NCBI GenBank assembly: GCA_026129405.1
Contig: JAHCID010000001.1
Location: 186,001-250,000, forward strand
Reading direction: 5' to 3'
Source: a bacterium
Lineage (GTDB): Bacteria > Desulfobacterota > Binatia > DP-6
Length of the DNA: 64,000 bases
A program made the position numbers and the translations under genes. The notes under the pieces are model-generated. The model did no database searches and was not told the origin of the DNA. It was given only the letters and a program-made list of their open reading frames with translations. Of this stretch, positions 1 to 8,149 are shown in pieces (the stretch's first letter is position 1; each line of letters opens with the position of its first letter).

Positions 1-1
1 C

Positions 2-64
2 GAGCTGCCGGTGACGCCGATGTTCAAGGTCGACAAGCAGGCGCTGCGCGGGCGGGCGGGGTGA
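2..64 (+). CDS. C-terminal end of a probable acyl-CoA synthetase (5' truncated)
   Basis: Only the last 20 residues are inside the window. They read ELPVTPMFKVDKQALRGRAG and end at TGA 62-64. A Leu-Pro-x-Thr-x-x-x-Lys-Val-x-Lys-x-x-Leu-Arg pattern is usual at the extreme C-terminus of AMP-forming acyl-CoA synthetases, where a Lys closes the adenylation site. The assignment rests on this short tail alone, so the substrate cannot be named. Confidence 0.4.
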   Translation, partial: ELPVTPMFKVDKQALRGRAG

Positions 65-169
65 GCCCCGCTTCGGTCTTGCATCTCGACCGAAGAGCCA
101 AGATGCAAGCTTTCACACGCCGAGGCTTCTCAGCTGAGCTCGCACGGTGCTATCGGGCTCCGGCACACG

Positions 170-1408
170 ATGCAGGAAGAGATCGGCCCCGGCGCCATCG
201 CCGCACTGCGATGGATCGACGCGAGCGCGACCATCGACATCCACCTCGGACCACCGCTGGCGATCCTCGCCGGCATCGCGCTCGTCCGCGGCCTTCGGCG
301 CGGGCGGACGGTCGCACAGCTCGGCGCACGCGAGGAGACGACGCTCCTCGCCATCGTGATCCTCATCGCACTCGGCCTGCGCCTGATCGCCCTCGATGCA
401 CCCCAGCAGCCCCGGTTCTACTTCTCCGAGTCGACCGTGCAGGTGGCGGGGCGCATGCTCGACGACGCCGGGTTTCTCGCGAGCGTGCGGCGCCTGGCGA
501 CGAACACGCAAGTCGCTTGGGCCCAGGAATCGCCCGTGCTCTTCGGCGTGCACGCAGCCTTCCAGCATCTGCTCGGGCCGTTCGCCGGCCTGCCCGGCGT
601 CGTGGGCGCTGCCTGGGGCGTCACCACCTCGCTCCTCGCCTGGGCGGCCGGGCGCGCGATCGTCTCGCCCGGATTCGGCCTCGCCTTCGCCGCACTGGTC
701 ACGATCGCGCCACTCCAGGTCACGTGGGCGCGCATCGGCGGGCTGCAGATTCCCGCTGTCACCCACACACTGCTCGTCGTCTGGGTCGCCTTCGCGGCGG
801 GCCGCCGCCGCAGCCTCCTCTTGTCCGTGCTGAGCGGGCTGCTCGCCTTCGCGAGCCTGTGGCACTATTTCCCCGCCCGGATCGCGCCGCTACTCGGAGC
901 AGTCGCGCTCGTGTCGGGTCTCACGCGCGGACCGGGCCGACTCGGGCGGCGGGGCTGGCTCTGCGCACCGCTCGCCGGCCTCGCGTGCGAGGCTGCCGCC
1001 TGGGCCGCATACCACGCGGGCGATTTCACTCTCTGGCCGCGCTATCCTGGGTATCTCGGTACGCGCGGCGAGGCCACGATGCTCGCGGCTCTGGAAGGTG
1101 CCTGGGAGACGGTCGTACGCGAGCTGCCGCACACACTCAGCCGGTACTTCTGGACCGCACGCGCCGCCGATCCTCGCGCCCTCTGGGGTCTGCCCGCGGC
1201 GCCGGTCGGCGGCGGTCTCGATCCCGGCCTGCTGCACGGCGGCCTCGTCCTGCTGCCCATCGCCCTGCTCGGTGTGCTCGGGATGCTGGCGTGCCTCCGC
1301 CACCCCTGGCGCAATGCAATCTGGCTCCTGCTCGCGGCGGGCGGCCTCCTGCTGCCGGCGCTGAGCACACCGTCTGCGCGGCGCTTCGTCCTGCTCGATC
1401 TGGCCTAG
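170..1408 (+). CDS. N-terminal part of a GT-C type membrane glycosyltransferase-like protein (interrupted gene)
   Basis: This part has 412 residues and several hydrophobic helices, in the style of the PMT/ArnT (GT39/GT83) superfamily that transfers sugars from polyprenyl-phosphate donors on the outer face of the inner membrane. It ends at TAG 1406-1408 in the middle of a membrane-spanning region. The same reading frame stays open beyond that stop to 2977, so this is very probably the first half of one gene of about 936 codons. The residue expected at the stop is unknown; a Trp codon (TGG) would differ by one base. No clear ribosome binding site precedes the ATG at 170, so the start is uncertain. 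Confidence 0.6.
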   Translation: MQEEIGPGAIAALRWIDASATIDIHLGPPLAILAGIALVRGLRRGRTVAQLGAREETTLLAIVILIALGLRLIALDAPQQPRFYFSESTVQVAGRMLDDAGFLASVRRLATNTQVAWAQESPVLFGVHAAFQHLLGPFAGLPGVVGAAWGVTTSLLAWAAGRAIVSPGFGLAFAALVTIAPLQVTWARIGGLQIPAVTHTLLVVWVAFAAGRRRSLLLSVLSGLLAFASLWHYFPARIAPLLGAVALVSGLTRGPGRLGRRGWLCAPLAGLACEAAAWAAYHAGDFTLWPRYPGYLGTRGEATMLAALEGAWETVVRELPHTLSRYFWTARAADPRALWGLPAAPVGGGLDPGLLHGGLVLLPIALLGVLGMLACLRHPWRNAIWLLLAAGGLLLPALSTPSARRFVLLDLA

Positions 1409-1438
1409 TGCGCCTTCGCAGCCCACGGGCTCCTGCTG

Positions 1439-2977
1439 ATGGGGCGTGGAACCGAGGTCGCGCGTCGAGGCGGCCCGCGGCGTCTCGCCGTCGCCGCCGG
1501 GCTGCTGCTCGCACTCGGAGCGTGGAGCGGCGGGACCCTGGCGGCACTCGCCGCGGCGTTGCCGCGGGCCGGCCGCGTTCCCATCCCGTTCGGTGAGAGC
1601 GGCTTCGGCGACGGCCTCGCCTGCCTGCAATGCGTCGAGGAGGGACGGCGTTGGCAGCGCGCGATCGCGGGAGGCGAGGTCATCGTGCTGTTCGACTCCG
1701 ACTGCGAGCGCGAGGACGCGACCTCTCCTGCCGGCGTGCCCATGTATGGACGCATCGGCGCCCGCGCTGCCGGTCGTCCCGAGGCCTTCCTGGAGTTGTA
1801 CGCCGTGCTCCAGAACGTCGAGCGCGAGGATGATCCCCCACGCGTCCTCCAGCGCTGGGACGCGACCCGGACGAACGGCCTCGTGCACCTCGAAACCCGC
1901 CTTGCCGCCGCGGGCGACGCGGCGATCGTCTGGGAATTCCGCCATCCCACGGCGTGGGAGCAGTCGCTCGCCGACCGTCTGGAGCGTGCCGGAGGCATCC
2001 GCCGGGCGCTCGACCTTCCCGACATCCCACCGTATCCGAGGATGCGACCCGCCGGCGACGGTGCACCGCCGTTCCAGATCGTCACGCCCCTCCACGAACG
2101 CGGCGCCGCGCTCGCGGCGCTGCGCGCTTGGCTCGAGCCACCGATCGCGTGGGCATCGTGCGCCACGGCGGCGAAGCGCAGCGTCCGGACGATCGACAAC
2201 CACGCGCTCACGGTGATCGGCCCGACGTCGGCAGCGGACGCCGACGACGCGGACACCTGGACGATCGGTAGCTACGCGTTCGCATGGCTCGGCCAGACGC
2301 GCGCCAGCGTTGCGGAGCCGGTCGCCGTCCGTCTCGCCGACGACGACGTGCGCGTGCTCGACCGCCACGCGCACGAGGTCACGCTGAAGCACGGCGCCGA
2401 GACGGGCCGCCGGGCGCTCGCGGGACTGCCCCCGGTCGGGCGACATTGCGCGGCCGCGGCCGCCGGGCGCTGGTTCGCCGTCGACGGTCTCTCGGGTGCG
2501 CTGCACAGCGACCCGCCCGCCCCGTTCACCCTACCGCCAGGCCGGTGGACCGGCCTCGCCGGGGTGGACGACACGCTCGTGCTCGCGGGCGACGGCGAGC
2601 TCGTGCTCCTCGACGCCGGCAGCGGCGCCGTACGGCGGCGCTTTCCGGCCCGCATCACACCGCCGATGCCACACCGGCGCGGCGACTGCCCACCCATCGC
2701 CCTCGGCGACGACTTCGTCGTGGCTCTCGACGCGTTCCGTGGCCGACTCGCCTTCTACGGCCTCGACGGCCGCCCGCTCGGCGACGTCCCATTGAGCCCG
2801 ATCACGCCGCTCGATCCGTTCGGCGTAGCAGCGCTCGGCGCCCGGGGCAGGACCGTTGCGATCGCACAGCTGAACCGTATCGAGCTGCTGGACGTCGCGC
2901 TGCCATGCAGACCAGAGATCGAGCCCGCAACCTGGCGCCCCGACGATCGAACACCGAGCCCACGAGTGGCCCGCTAG
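1439..2977 (+). CDS. C-terminal part of the same interrupted GT-C-like protein (periplasmic domain)
   Basis: This is the downstream part of the frame that starts at 170; the first Met codon after the TAG is at 1439. It begins with another hydrophobic segment (residues 14-40). The remainder is a hydrophilic, presumably periplasmic domain with short beta-rich stretches such as DDTLVLAGDGELVLLDAGSG that resemble propeller blades. It has no start signal of its own, so separate translation is unlikely. It ends in TAG 2975-2977, overlapping by 4 bp the convergent lgt-like gene. Taken together the two parts would be a GT-C protein with a large C-terminal soluble domain, a layout shared by other membrane proteins in this window. 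Confidence 0.5.
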   Translation: MGRGTEVARRGGPRRLAVAAGLLLALGAWSGGTLAALAAALPRAGRVPIPFGESGFGDGLACLQCVEEGRRWQRAIAGGEVIVLFDSDCEREDATSPAGVPMYGRIGARAAGRPEAFLELYAVLQNVEREDDPPRVLQRWDATRTNGLVHLETRLAAAGDAAIVWEFRHPTAWEQSLADRLERAGGIRRALDLPDIPPYPRMRPAGDGAPPFQIVTPLHERGAALAALRAWLEPPIAWASCATAAKRSVRTIDNHALTVIGPTSAADADDADTWTIGSYAFAWLGQTRASVAEPVAVRLADDDVRVLDRHAHEVTLKHGAETGRRALAGLPPVGRHCAAAAAGRWFAVDGLSGALHSDPPAPFTLPPGRWTGLAGVDDTLVLAGDGELVLLDAGSGAVRRRFPARITPPMPHRRGDCPPIALGDDFVVALDAFRGRLAFYGLDGRPLGDVPLSPITPLDPFGVAALGARGRTVAIAQLNRIELLDVALPCRPEIEPATWRPDDRTPSPRVAR

Positions 2978-3882
2978 ACCTCGGCGTGCGAAGCACCCTG
3001 CGTGCGAGTGGACTCGCCGCTCGAGCGCCCGCTCGCCGCGCGATGCCGGGGGATCGCCGAGCCCGGCCCGACGACGCCCCACTGCGCGAGCGCGAAAACG
3101 AGCACGGCGAGGCTCGCCGCGGTCATACCGAGCGCGACCCATTCGAGGGCCGGGAGCGGTCCCCAGTAGGTACGGGGTGCAGCATTCGCACGCAGCGTCT
3201 CGAGGGCGGCCGCTCCGACCGAGAAGATGACGAGACCCACGAGGGCGACCTGTCCGTCGAACCGCTTCCTGCGGTGGACCCGCATGCCGACGATCGCGAC
3301 GAGAAGCCCGACTGCCGCGAAGTACAGCTGGAGCGGATGAACGGGCAGCGACATCGTCGAGCGCGGCGGCAAGAGCCCGCTGAACAGATGCTGGCGGAAA
3401 ACGAAGGTGTCGGACGGAAAGCGCACACACCACCCGTGGTCGCACGGGGTGCCGAAGCAGCAGCCGTTCAGGAAGCATCCGATCCGAGCGATGGCGACGC
3501 CGATCCCGACCATCGGCGTGAGACCGTCGGCAAGGCGAAGGAGCGGAACGCCCGCCCATCGTGCCCCCAGCGGGAGGGCGAGCGCGAGCGCGAGAATGGC
3601 GCCGGCGGCGTGCAGTCCGCCGTCGGTAAGCGCCAGCATCCGGCTCGGGCGCTCGGCGAAGAGAGCCCAGTTGTTGAGTACGAAGTGCAGGCGTCCGCCG
3701 ATCCACGGCGCCACCGCAACGAGCAGCAGCGCACGACGCACTGCCCGCCGATCGAGGCCCTCGAGGCGCGCCGCCCACCACGGGCCGACCAGAAGGCAGA
3801 CCGCGGCGGCGAGCGCCAAGAGGCCCCCATAGCCGGAGACGACGACCCCGAACTGCGGCAGGTCGATCAGCGTGCGCTGCAC
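2974..3882 (-). CDS. lgt: Prolipoprotein diacylglyceryl transferase (Lgt) family protein
   Basis: 302 residues, GTG start at 3882. Lgt moves diacylglycerol from phosphatidylglycerol to the lipobox Cys of prolipoproteins in the inner membrane. Family hallmarks are visible in order: a GGRLHF segment (about residue 62), a GGLHAAGAI segment corresponding to the conserved HGGL-type loop, RIGCFLNGCCFG followed by CVRFP, and HPLQLY. About seven membrane helices alternate with these loops. The C-terminal 30 residues are Arg/Ser-rich and outside the usual family. The loop sequences diverge from E. coli Lgt, so it may be a paralogue with another acceptor. It overlaps the end of the convergent gene by 4 bp. 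Confidence 0.8.
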   Translation of the reverse strand: MQRTLIDLPQFGVVVSGYGGLLALAAAVCLLVGPWWAARLEGLDRRAVRRALLLVAVAPWIGGRLHFVLNNWALFAERPSRMLALTDGGLHAAGAILALALALPLGARWAGVPLLRLADGLTPMVGIGVAIARIGCFLNGCCFGTPCDHGWCVRFPSDTFVFRQHLFSGLLPPRSTMSLPVHPLQLYFAAVGLLVAIVGMRVHRRKRFDGQVALVGLVIFSVGAAALETLRANAAPRTYWGPLPALEWVALGMTAASLAVLVFALAQWGVVGPGSAIPRHRAASGRSSGESTRTQGASHAEV

Positions 3883-3916
3883 GACCCATCCCGCTCACGG
3901 GCACCGGGATGGCGGA

Positions 3917-6535
3917 TCACTGGCACACGCAGCCGCCCATCCCACCGCACGTCAGGTCGAGCCCGCAGACGGCGCCGCACGCCATCCCCGGCACGGAACA
4001 TGTGCCGGGCACGCAACTGCCGCTGCCGTTGCAGGTGTCGCCGATCGAGCAGAAGCTGCCGTCAAAACAAGCACTTCCGGACGCTTCGTAGGTACACCGG
4101 GACGAGCAGCAGTCCCCGTCGTAGTTATTGCCGTCGTCGCACTCCTCGCCCGCGTTGAGAACGCCGTTGCCGCACTGGGCGGCTGGACACGTCTGCGCCG
4201 TGGACTCGCATCCCGTCGTCGGATTGCAGGTATCCTTGGTGCAGGGATTCCCGTCGTTGCACGACTGCGGGGCCACCGGGACGCAGACGCCCTCGTGACA
4301 GACGGACGCCAGCGTACATGCGTCGCCGTCGTCACAGAGCGTCTCGGCGACACAGGTCGACGAGCAGCAGTCATCATCCTCGAGGTTGCCGTCGTCGCAC
4401 TCCTCGCCCGCCTCGACGTCGCCGTTGCCGCAGACGTTGTAGGCCGTCACGTCGCCGTCGGGCTCGGTGGTGAACTGGTAGAGCAGTCCGCCGACGCGCA
4501 GCGAGTCGATATGTCCGTTCGCGTCGCGCGTTACCGGAACGTCGTCGACCGTCACCGCGGCCTCGTCGTCGATGGTGTAGAACTTGGTGACGTTCGTCCC
4601 GCGCGAGTAGATATCGAGGAAGTAGAGGACCTGATTCAGCGGCTCGTGATAGCCGTTGTCGAAGCGCAACAGCGCGAGCGCGAGGGAATGCGCGCTGGAG
4701 GCGAACATGTCCGAGGCCAGCCCGGCGACGACCTCCTGTGGGAACTGCACGAAGTATGCGTCGTTGCCGGTTCCGGTCAGCACGTTGCTCCGAAGCCATT
4801 CGAGCACCACGTCATCGGCCTGCGCGATGAGCGCGGTCTTGCGGCTCTGGAGCGCCGTATCGGGAACCACCGTGAACGCATCGACGACGTGATTCAGCTC
4901 ATGGGCTAATACGTTCGTGAACGCGTCCGTGTAGAATGGAGAGATGTCCGGCGGGAACGGGTTACTGGGCACTCCCACCGCAGTGTCGAACACGTTGACC
5001 CCGTCCGTCGCCGTGACCGGGAAGATCACCTCGTTGAGCACCTGCACCCATGCTTCGATGGTCATGTCGCCCGAGACACGCAGCGCCACCGCATCGGGAA
5101 TGCTGACGACGTCGTCCTCGCCATCGAAGAGGAGCGCGTTCCCCTGCTGCCCGCTGGTGATGGTCGCCCCGGAGTTCGTGCCCGTATGCCCGTTGCCCGA
5201 CGAATCGGCGACGCTCGTCCCGCTCGATTCGTCGAACGCCCAGTGGGCGACGAGTCCCGTCGTCGATACGGGATCACCGTTGAAGGCGTCGAGAACCTCA
5301 GCCCCTGAGAGCGCACGGGAGTATATCTTCACACCATCGATCCCGCCGAACATGTGCGTCCCGAACATCGACCCGCCGATCGCTACCGGCTGCGTCGAAC
5401 TCGTCGCGGGACCGATCGCCAGTGCCGTACTGCCGGCGGCGACGCCGTTGACGTACACGCGAAGCGCTGATCCGTCGTATGTTCCGACGACGTGGTTCCA
5501 AGCGCCGGACACCACGGGGGCGGACGACGTTACCATCACGAGTCCGCCGCTGCTGCGATCGAAGCCGAACGCCACCTGATTCCCGGCGAGTGTGAAGTAG
5601 TAGTTGATCAGATTTCCCGTCTGACCCTTCGCGACGATCGGCCGCGCTGACCCCGCCGCGTAGAACGTGTCCATCGAGCTGATGTGCCCAAGATTGTGCA
5701 GGTCGGGATCGACGGCGCTGAGTAGATCGTCGATCGCGATGAGCTGATCCGTGCTGAAGCCGTTGTTCTCTACCACTAGCACAGAGTGGTCGTCCCAGAT
5801 GTCCAGCTTCGGAGCCGACACGCCCCCCAGCTCAAGGGCGGTCGCGATGTCCGTCTTCCGGGTCGGCGTGAGCGGCAGAATCCCCACAAAGCTCAGCCAG
5901 ACCTGCAGACGCAGCTGCGGTACGAGAGGCTGTTGGGTCGCGACGATGGTCGTTTCGTCGCTCCAGTATTGCGGGTACGTGGTGATGTGGCTCTCGTAGC
6001 GATCGAAGATCGTCTCCCGCGTTGGCGTATCTATCGTGCCGTATTTGGCCAGCTTCGCGAACCACCGATGGACCTCGAAGAGCGTCTCGCGCTCGTTCGC
6101 GTTCGTACGCATCAGGGTTCCCAGGTCCGAGGGGTGCGCCGCCACGATGTCTGTCACCCGCGTCCACAATGGGTCGATAAGCGCCTCCTGCAGCACCTGG
6201 CGACTCGTCTCCGTGGGCCAGAAGAAGGACTTGGATTCAAGATACAACGCCAGCGTTGCGGTGACGGGATGGTCCTGTGTGTTGAAGTAGGTCTCGAAGA
6301 ACGCCTCGAAGTCCGACGCATCGTAGTCGGTGTCCTCGATGATGCCGCTCGCCGTCGCGAGTGCGCCGTTGTCCCAGGTCGTCGTCAGGGTTTCCAGAGC
6401 GGCGGTCAGGTTCGTCGCATCCGTCGGTGAGAGCGCCGCCGACGCTACACGAACTCCCGGAAATGCCGAGCACAGCGCTGCGCACAGCAGGGCGGTCGCG
6501 AACGACATCGCCATCCGCTCACCGAAATCACGCAT
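3917..6535 (-). CDS. Secreted HExxH protein with LamG-like insert and C-terminal DUF4215 repeats
   Basis: 872 residues. The ATG at 6535 follows a strong GGAGGGAAG site and gives a signal peptide (residues 1-33); longer frames upstream run into the neighbouring gene. Residues 545-549 are HELNH, a zincin-type HExxH motif, which suggests a metalloprotease, though a third zinc ligand is not obvious. A LamG/concanavalin-like region lies at about 296-497, and its two halves are in reversed order. From about residue 700 there are Cys-rich modules including two CGNG..AGEECDDGN DUF4215 units, typical of secreted proteins of Myxococcota and related bacteria. The probable location is extracellular or surface-bound. 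The substrate is unknown. Confidence 0.75.
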   Translation of the reverse strand: MRDFGERMAMSFATALLCAALCSAFPGVRVASAALSPTDATNLTAALETLTTTWDNGALATASGIIEDTDYDASDFEAFFETYFNTQDHPVTATLALYLESKSFFWPTETSRQVLQEALIDPLWTRVTDIVAAHPSDLGTLMRTNANERETLFEVHRWFAKLAKYGTIDTPTRETIFDRYESHITTYPQYWSDETTIVATQQPLVPQLRLQVWLSFVGILPLTPTRKTDIATALELGGVSAPKLDIWDDHSVLVVENNGFSTDQLIAIDDLLSAVDPDLHNLGHISSMDTFYAAGSARPIVAKGQTGNLINYYFTLAGNQVAFGFDRSSGGLVMVTSSAPVVSGAWNHVVGTYDGSALRVYVNGVAAGSTALAIGPATSSTQPVAIGGSMFGTHMFGGIDGVKIYSRALSGAEVLDAFNGDPVSTTGLVAHWAFDESSGTSVADSSGNGHTGTNSGATITSGQQGNALLFDGEDDVVSIPDAVALRVSGDMTIEAWVQVLNEVIFPVTATDGVNVFDTAVGVPSNPFPPDISPFYTDAFTNVLAHELNHVVDAFTVVPDTALQSRKTALIAQADDVVLEWLRSNVLTGTGNDAYFVQFPQEVVAGLASDMFASSAHSLALALLRFDNGYHEPLNQVLYFLDIYSRGTNVTKFYTIDDEAAVTVDDVPVTRDANGHIDSLRVGGLLYQFTTEPDGDVTAYNVCGNGDVEAGEECDDGNLEDDDCCSSTCVAETLCDDGDACTLASVCHEGVCVPVAPQSCNDGNPCTKDTCNPTTGCESTAQTCPAAQCGNGVLNAGEECDDGNNYDGDCCSSRCTYEASGSACFDGSFCSIGDTCNGSGSCVPGTCSVPGMACGAVCGLDLTCGGMGGCVCQ

Positions 6536-6560
6536 CGTCTTCCCTCCATCCTGGATCGGA

Positions 6561-8006
6561 TCATGCAAACGCCACACGCCGGACCGGATCGCCGCCTGCC
6601 CGCGACCGGAAGCGCGCTCTCCAGCCGCGGAGATGGTCCATGGCCACCTGGATCGCTTCGGGTGGATGGCCGTCCGCGCGGCACACTCGCTCGAACTCCT
6701 CGATGTCGGCCCGCTGCGGCCACTCCTCTGCCGTGTCGGACATGAGGTCGTAGGCAAGAGCTCCGTCGTCGCGCAGCACCACCTTTCGTCGCCCGACGAT
6801 CGCTGCGGCCTGATCGCTGCGGAATCGTGCATGGACCGGACCGGCGTGCGGATAGTGAAAGTGCTCGGCGAGCGCGACGGCACGTCGCACACGGCGTTTG
6901 GGGTCGAGGATCGTGTCCAGCAGCCCCTGGCCCCGACCCACCGCCGTCAGCAGCCCGAAGAGATCGCGCGTGCTGACGACGTCGTCGACGATGGCCGGCG
7001 CCACACCCGGATGGTGGATCCAGAGAGGCACGTGCAGATGGGACTGGTAAGTCGAGGCATCGTGCAGCCAGAGTCCGTGGTCGCCGAACGCTTCGCCGTG
7101 GTCCGCTGTGACGACGACTAGCGTGTGCTCCAGAGCTCCCTGCGCCTGCAGGTGGGAAAAGAACTCCGCCAGCCGCACATCGATCATCGCCGCGGCAGCG
7201 CGATAGCGTGCACGAAGCATAGACCGAGCCCCTGGCAGCAAGCGAAAGCCCGGGCGCAGGTAGGCGTGGCTCGCGATGCGCGGAAGCACGAACGGCAGCA
7301 TCACGTTCTCAATCGCCCCCTTTGGCGACCTCCACGAGCGCAACGGCGAGGACGCCGTCGGCGGGTACGGGGCGTGCATGTCGTAGAGATTGAGGCACAG
7401 GAACTCGGGGCGGCGCGGTCCGCGTCCGCTGGTCAAGCGCCCCGCCGCGTGCTCCAGGACGAGGTGGTCGGCGGGAACGGCGAGACGCGCCAGCGTGACG
7501 AGAAATTCCCGGTTCTCCTTCTGGAGCGCGTGGAAGAACCCGCTCTCTCGCACGAGACGCCGGACTCGGGGCTTGGCGAGCGCGAGCATCGTCGCGAGAG
7601 GTCGTGCGGATCCGGTAAGCTCGCCGAGCGGCCGCAGTACGTGCGTAAATCCCCGCGTGACGCCGGGCAGCGTGCCGTCGAACACGGAGTTACGAGTGGC
7701 GAGCGTCGTCCGGTAGCCCTCTGCGGCCAGAAGCTCGGCCATCGTGGGGCCGCTCGCCCAGTACGCCATCGCCCGAAAGTGTGCCCCGTGCTGTGACGGC
7801 AGGGCCCCCGTGAACATCGAGAGGTGCGTCGGGAGCGTCCAGCATTCCGTCGCATGCGCGCGGCGAAACCAGACGGTGCGCCTGCCAAGGGCATGGAGGA
7901 ACGGCGTCACCGTCGCATCAATCGCGTCGGCCCGCAGCGAATCGACGATGACGAGGAGGAGGTCGAGCTTTCGCGCGCGACCCCTCGCCTTCCGGACGCC
8001 GTCCAT
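6561..8006 (-). CDS. Sulfatase-superfamily hydrolase/transferase without formylglycine site
   Basis: 481 residues, alkaline phosphatase/sulfatase fold. The N-terminus carries the metal-binding IVDSLRAD motif. The nucleophile region reads TLPTHLSMFTG, with Thr where classical sulfatases have Cys or Ser in C/S-x-P-x-R. The distal metal motif VTADHGEAFGDHG is present near residue 300. The lack of a formylglycine signature argues for a phosphatase, phosphodiesterase or phospho-group transferase rather than a true sulfatase. No signal peptide or long membrane segment is seen, so it may be cytoplasmic. It lies 143 bp downstream of the envelope operon ending at 8150 and 25 bp upstream of the next gene, and may act on the same glycan. 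Confidence 0.75.
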   Translation of the reverse strand: MDGVRKARGRARKLDLLLVIVDSLRADAIDATVTPFLHALGRRTVWFRRAHATECWTLPTHLSMFTGALPSQHGAHFRAMAYWASGPTMAELLAAEGYRTTLATRNSVFDGTLPGVTRGFTHVLRPLGELTGSARPLATMLALAKPRVRRLVRESGFFHALQKENREFLVTLARLAVPADHLVLEHAAGRLTSGRGPRRPEFLCLNLYDMHAPYPPTASSPLRSWRSPKGAIENVMLPFVLPRIASHAYLRPGFRLLPGARSMLRARYRAAAAMIDVRLAEFFSHLQAQGALEHTLVVVTADHGEAFGDHGLWLHDASTYQSHLHVPLWIHHPGVAPAIVDDVVSTRDLFGLLTAVGRGQGLLDTILDPKRRVRRAVALAEHFHYPHAGPVHARFRSDQAAAIVGRRKVVLRDDGALAYDLMSDTAEEWPQRADIEEFERVCRADGHPPEAIQVAMDHLRGWRARFRSRAGGDPVRRVAFA

Positions 8007-8149
8007 GGTCGCCCCCCATGATCGCCTTCATGGCGATCCGGCACCGCCGGTACCCTGAAAGCTTCCTCGCAGTCAATTAGATTCAGCGCACGACGCGAGA
8101 TAATCGCCGGCAGACAGAATCCGCCGACGGATCGGCCGACGTTCTGCGC

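Noticed and set aside
1406-1408. TAG as a recoded sense codon (for example pyrrolysine)
   Set aside because: TAG ends this same gene and the lipoprotein gene at 39819-39821, and no Pyl genes are in view.
890-2506. Minus-strand frame opposite the split GT-C gene
   Set aside because: Arg/Glu-rich antisense composition without hydrophobic or domain signal.
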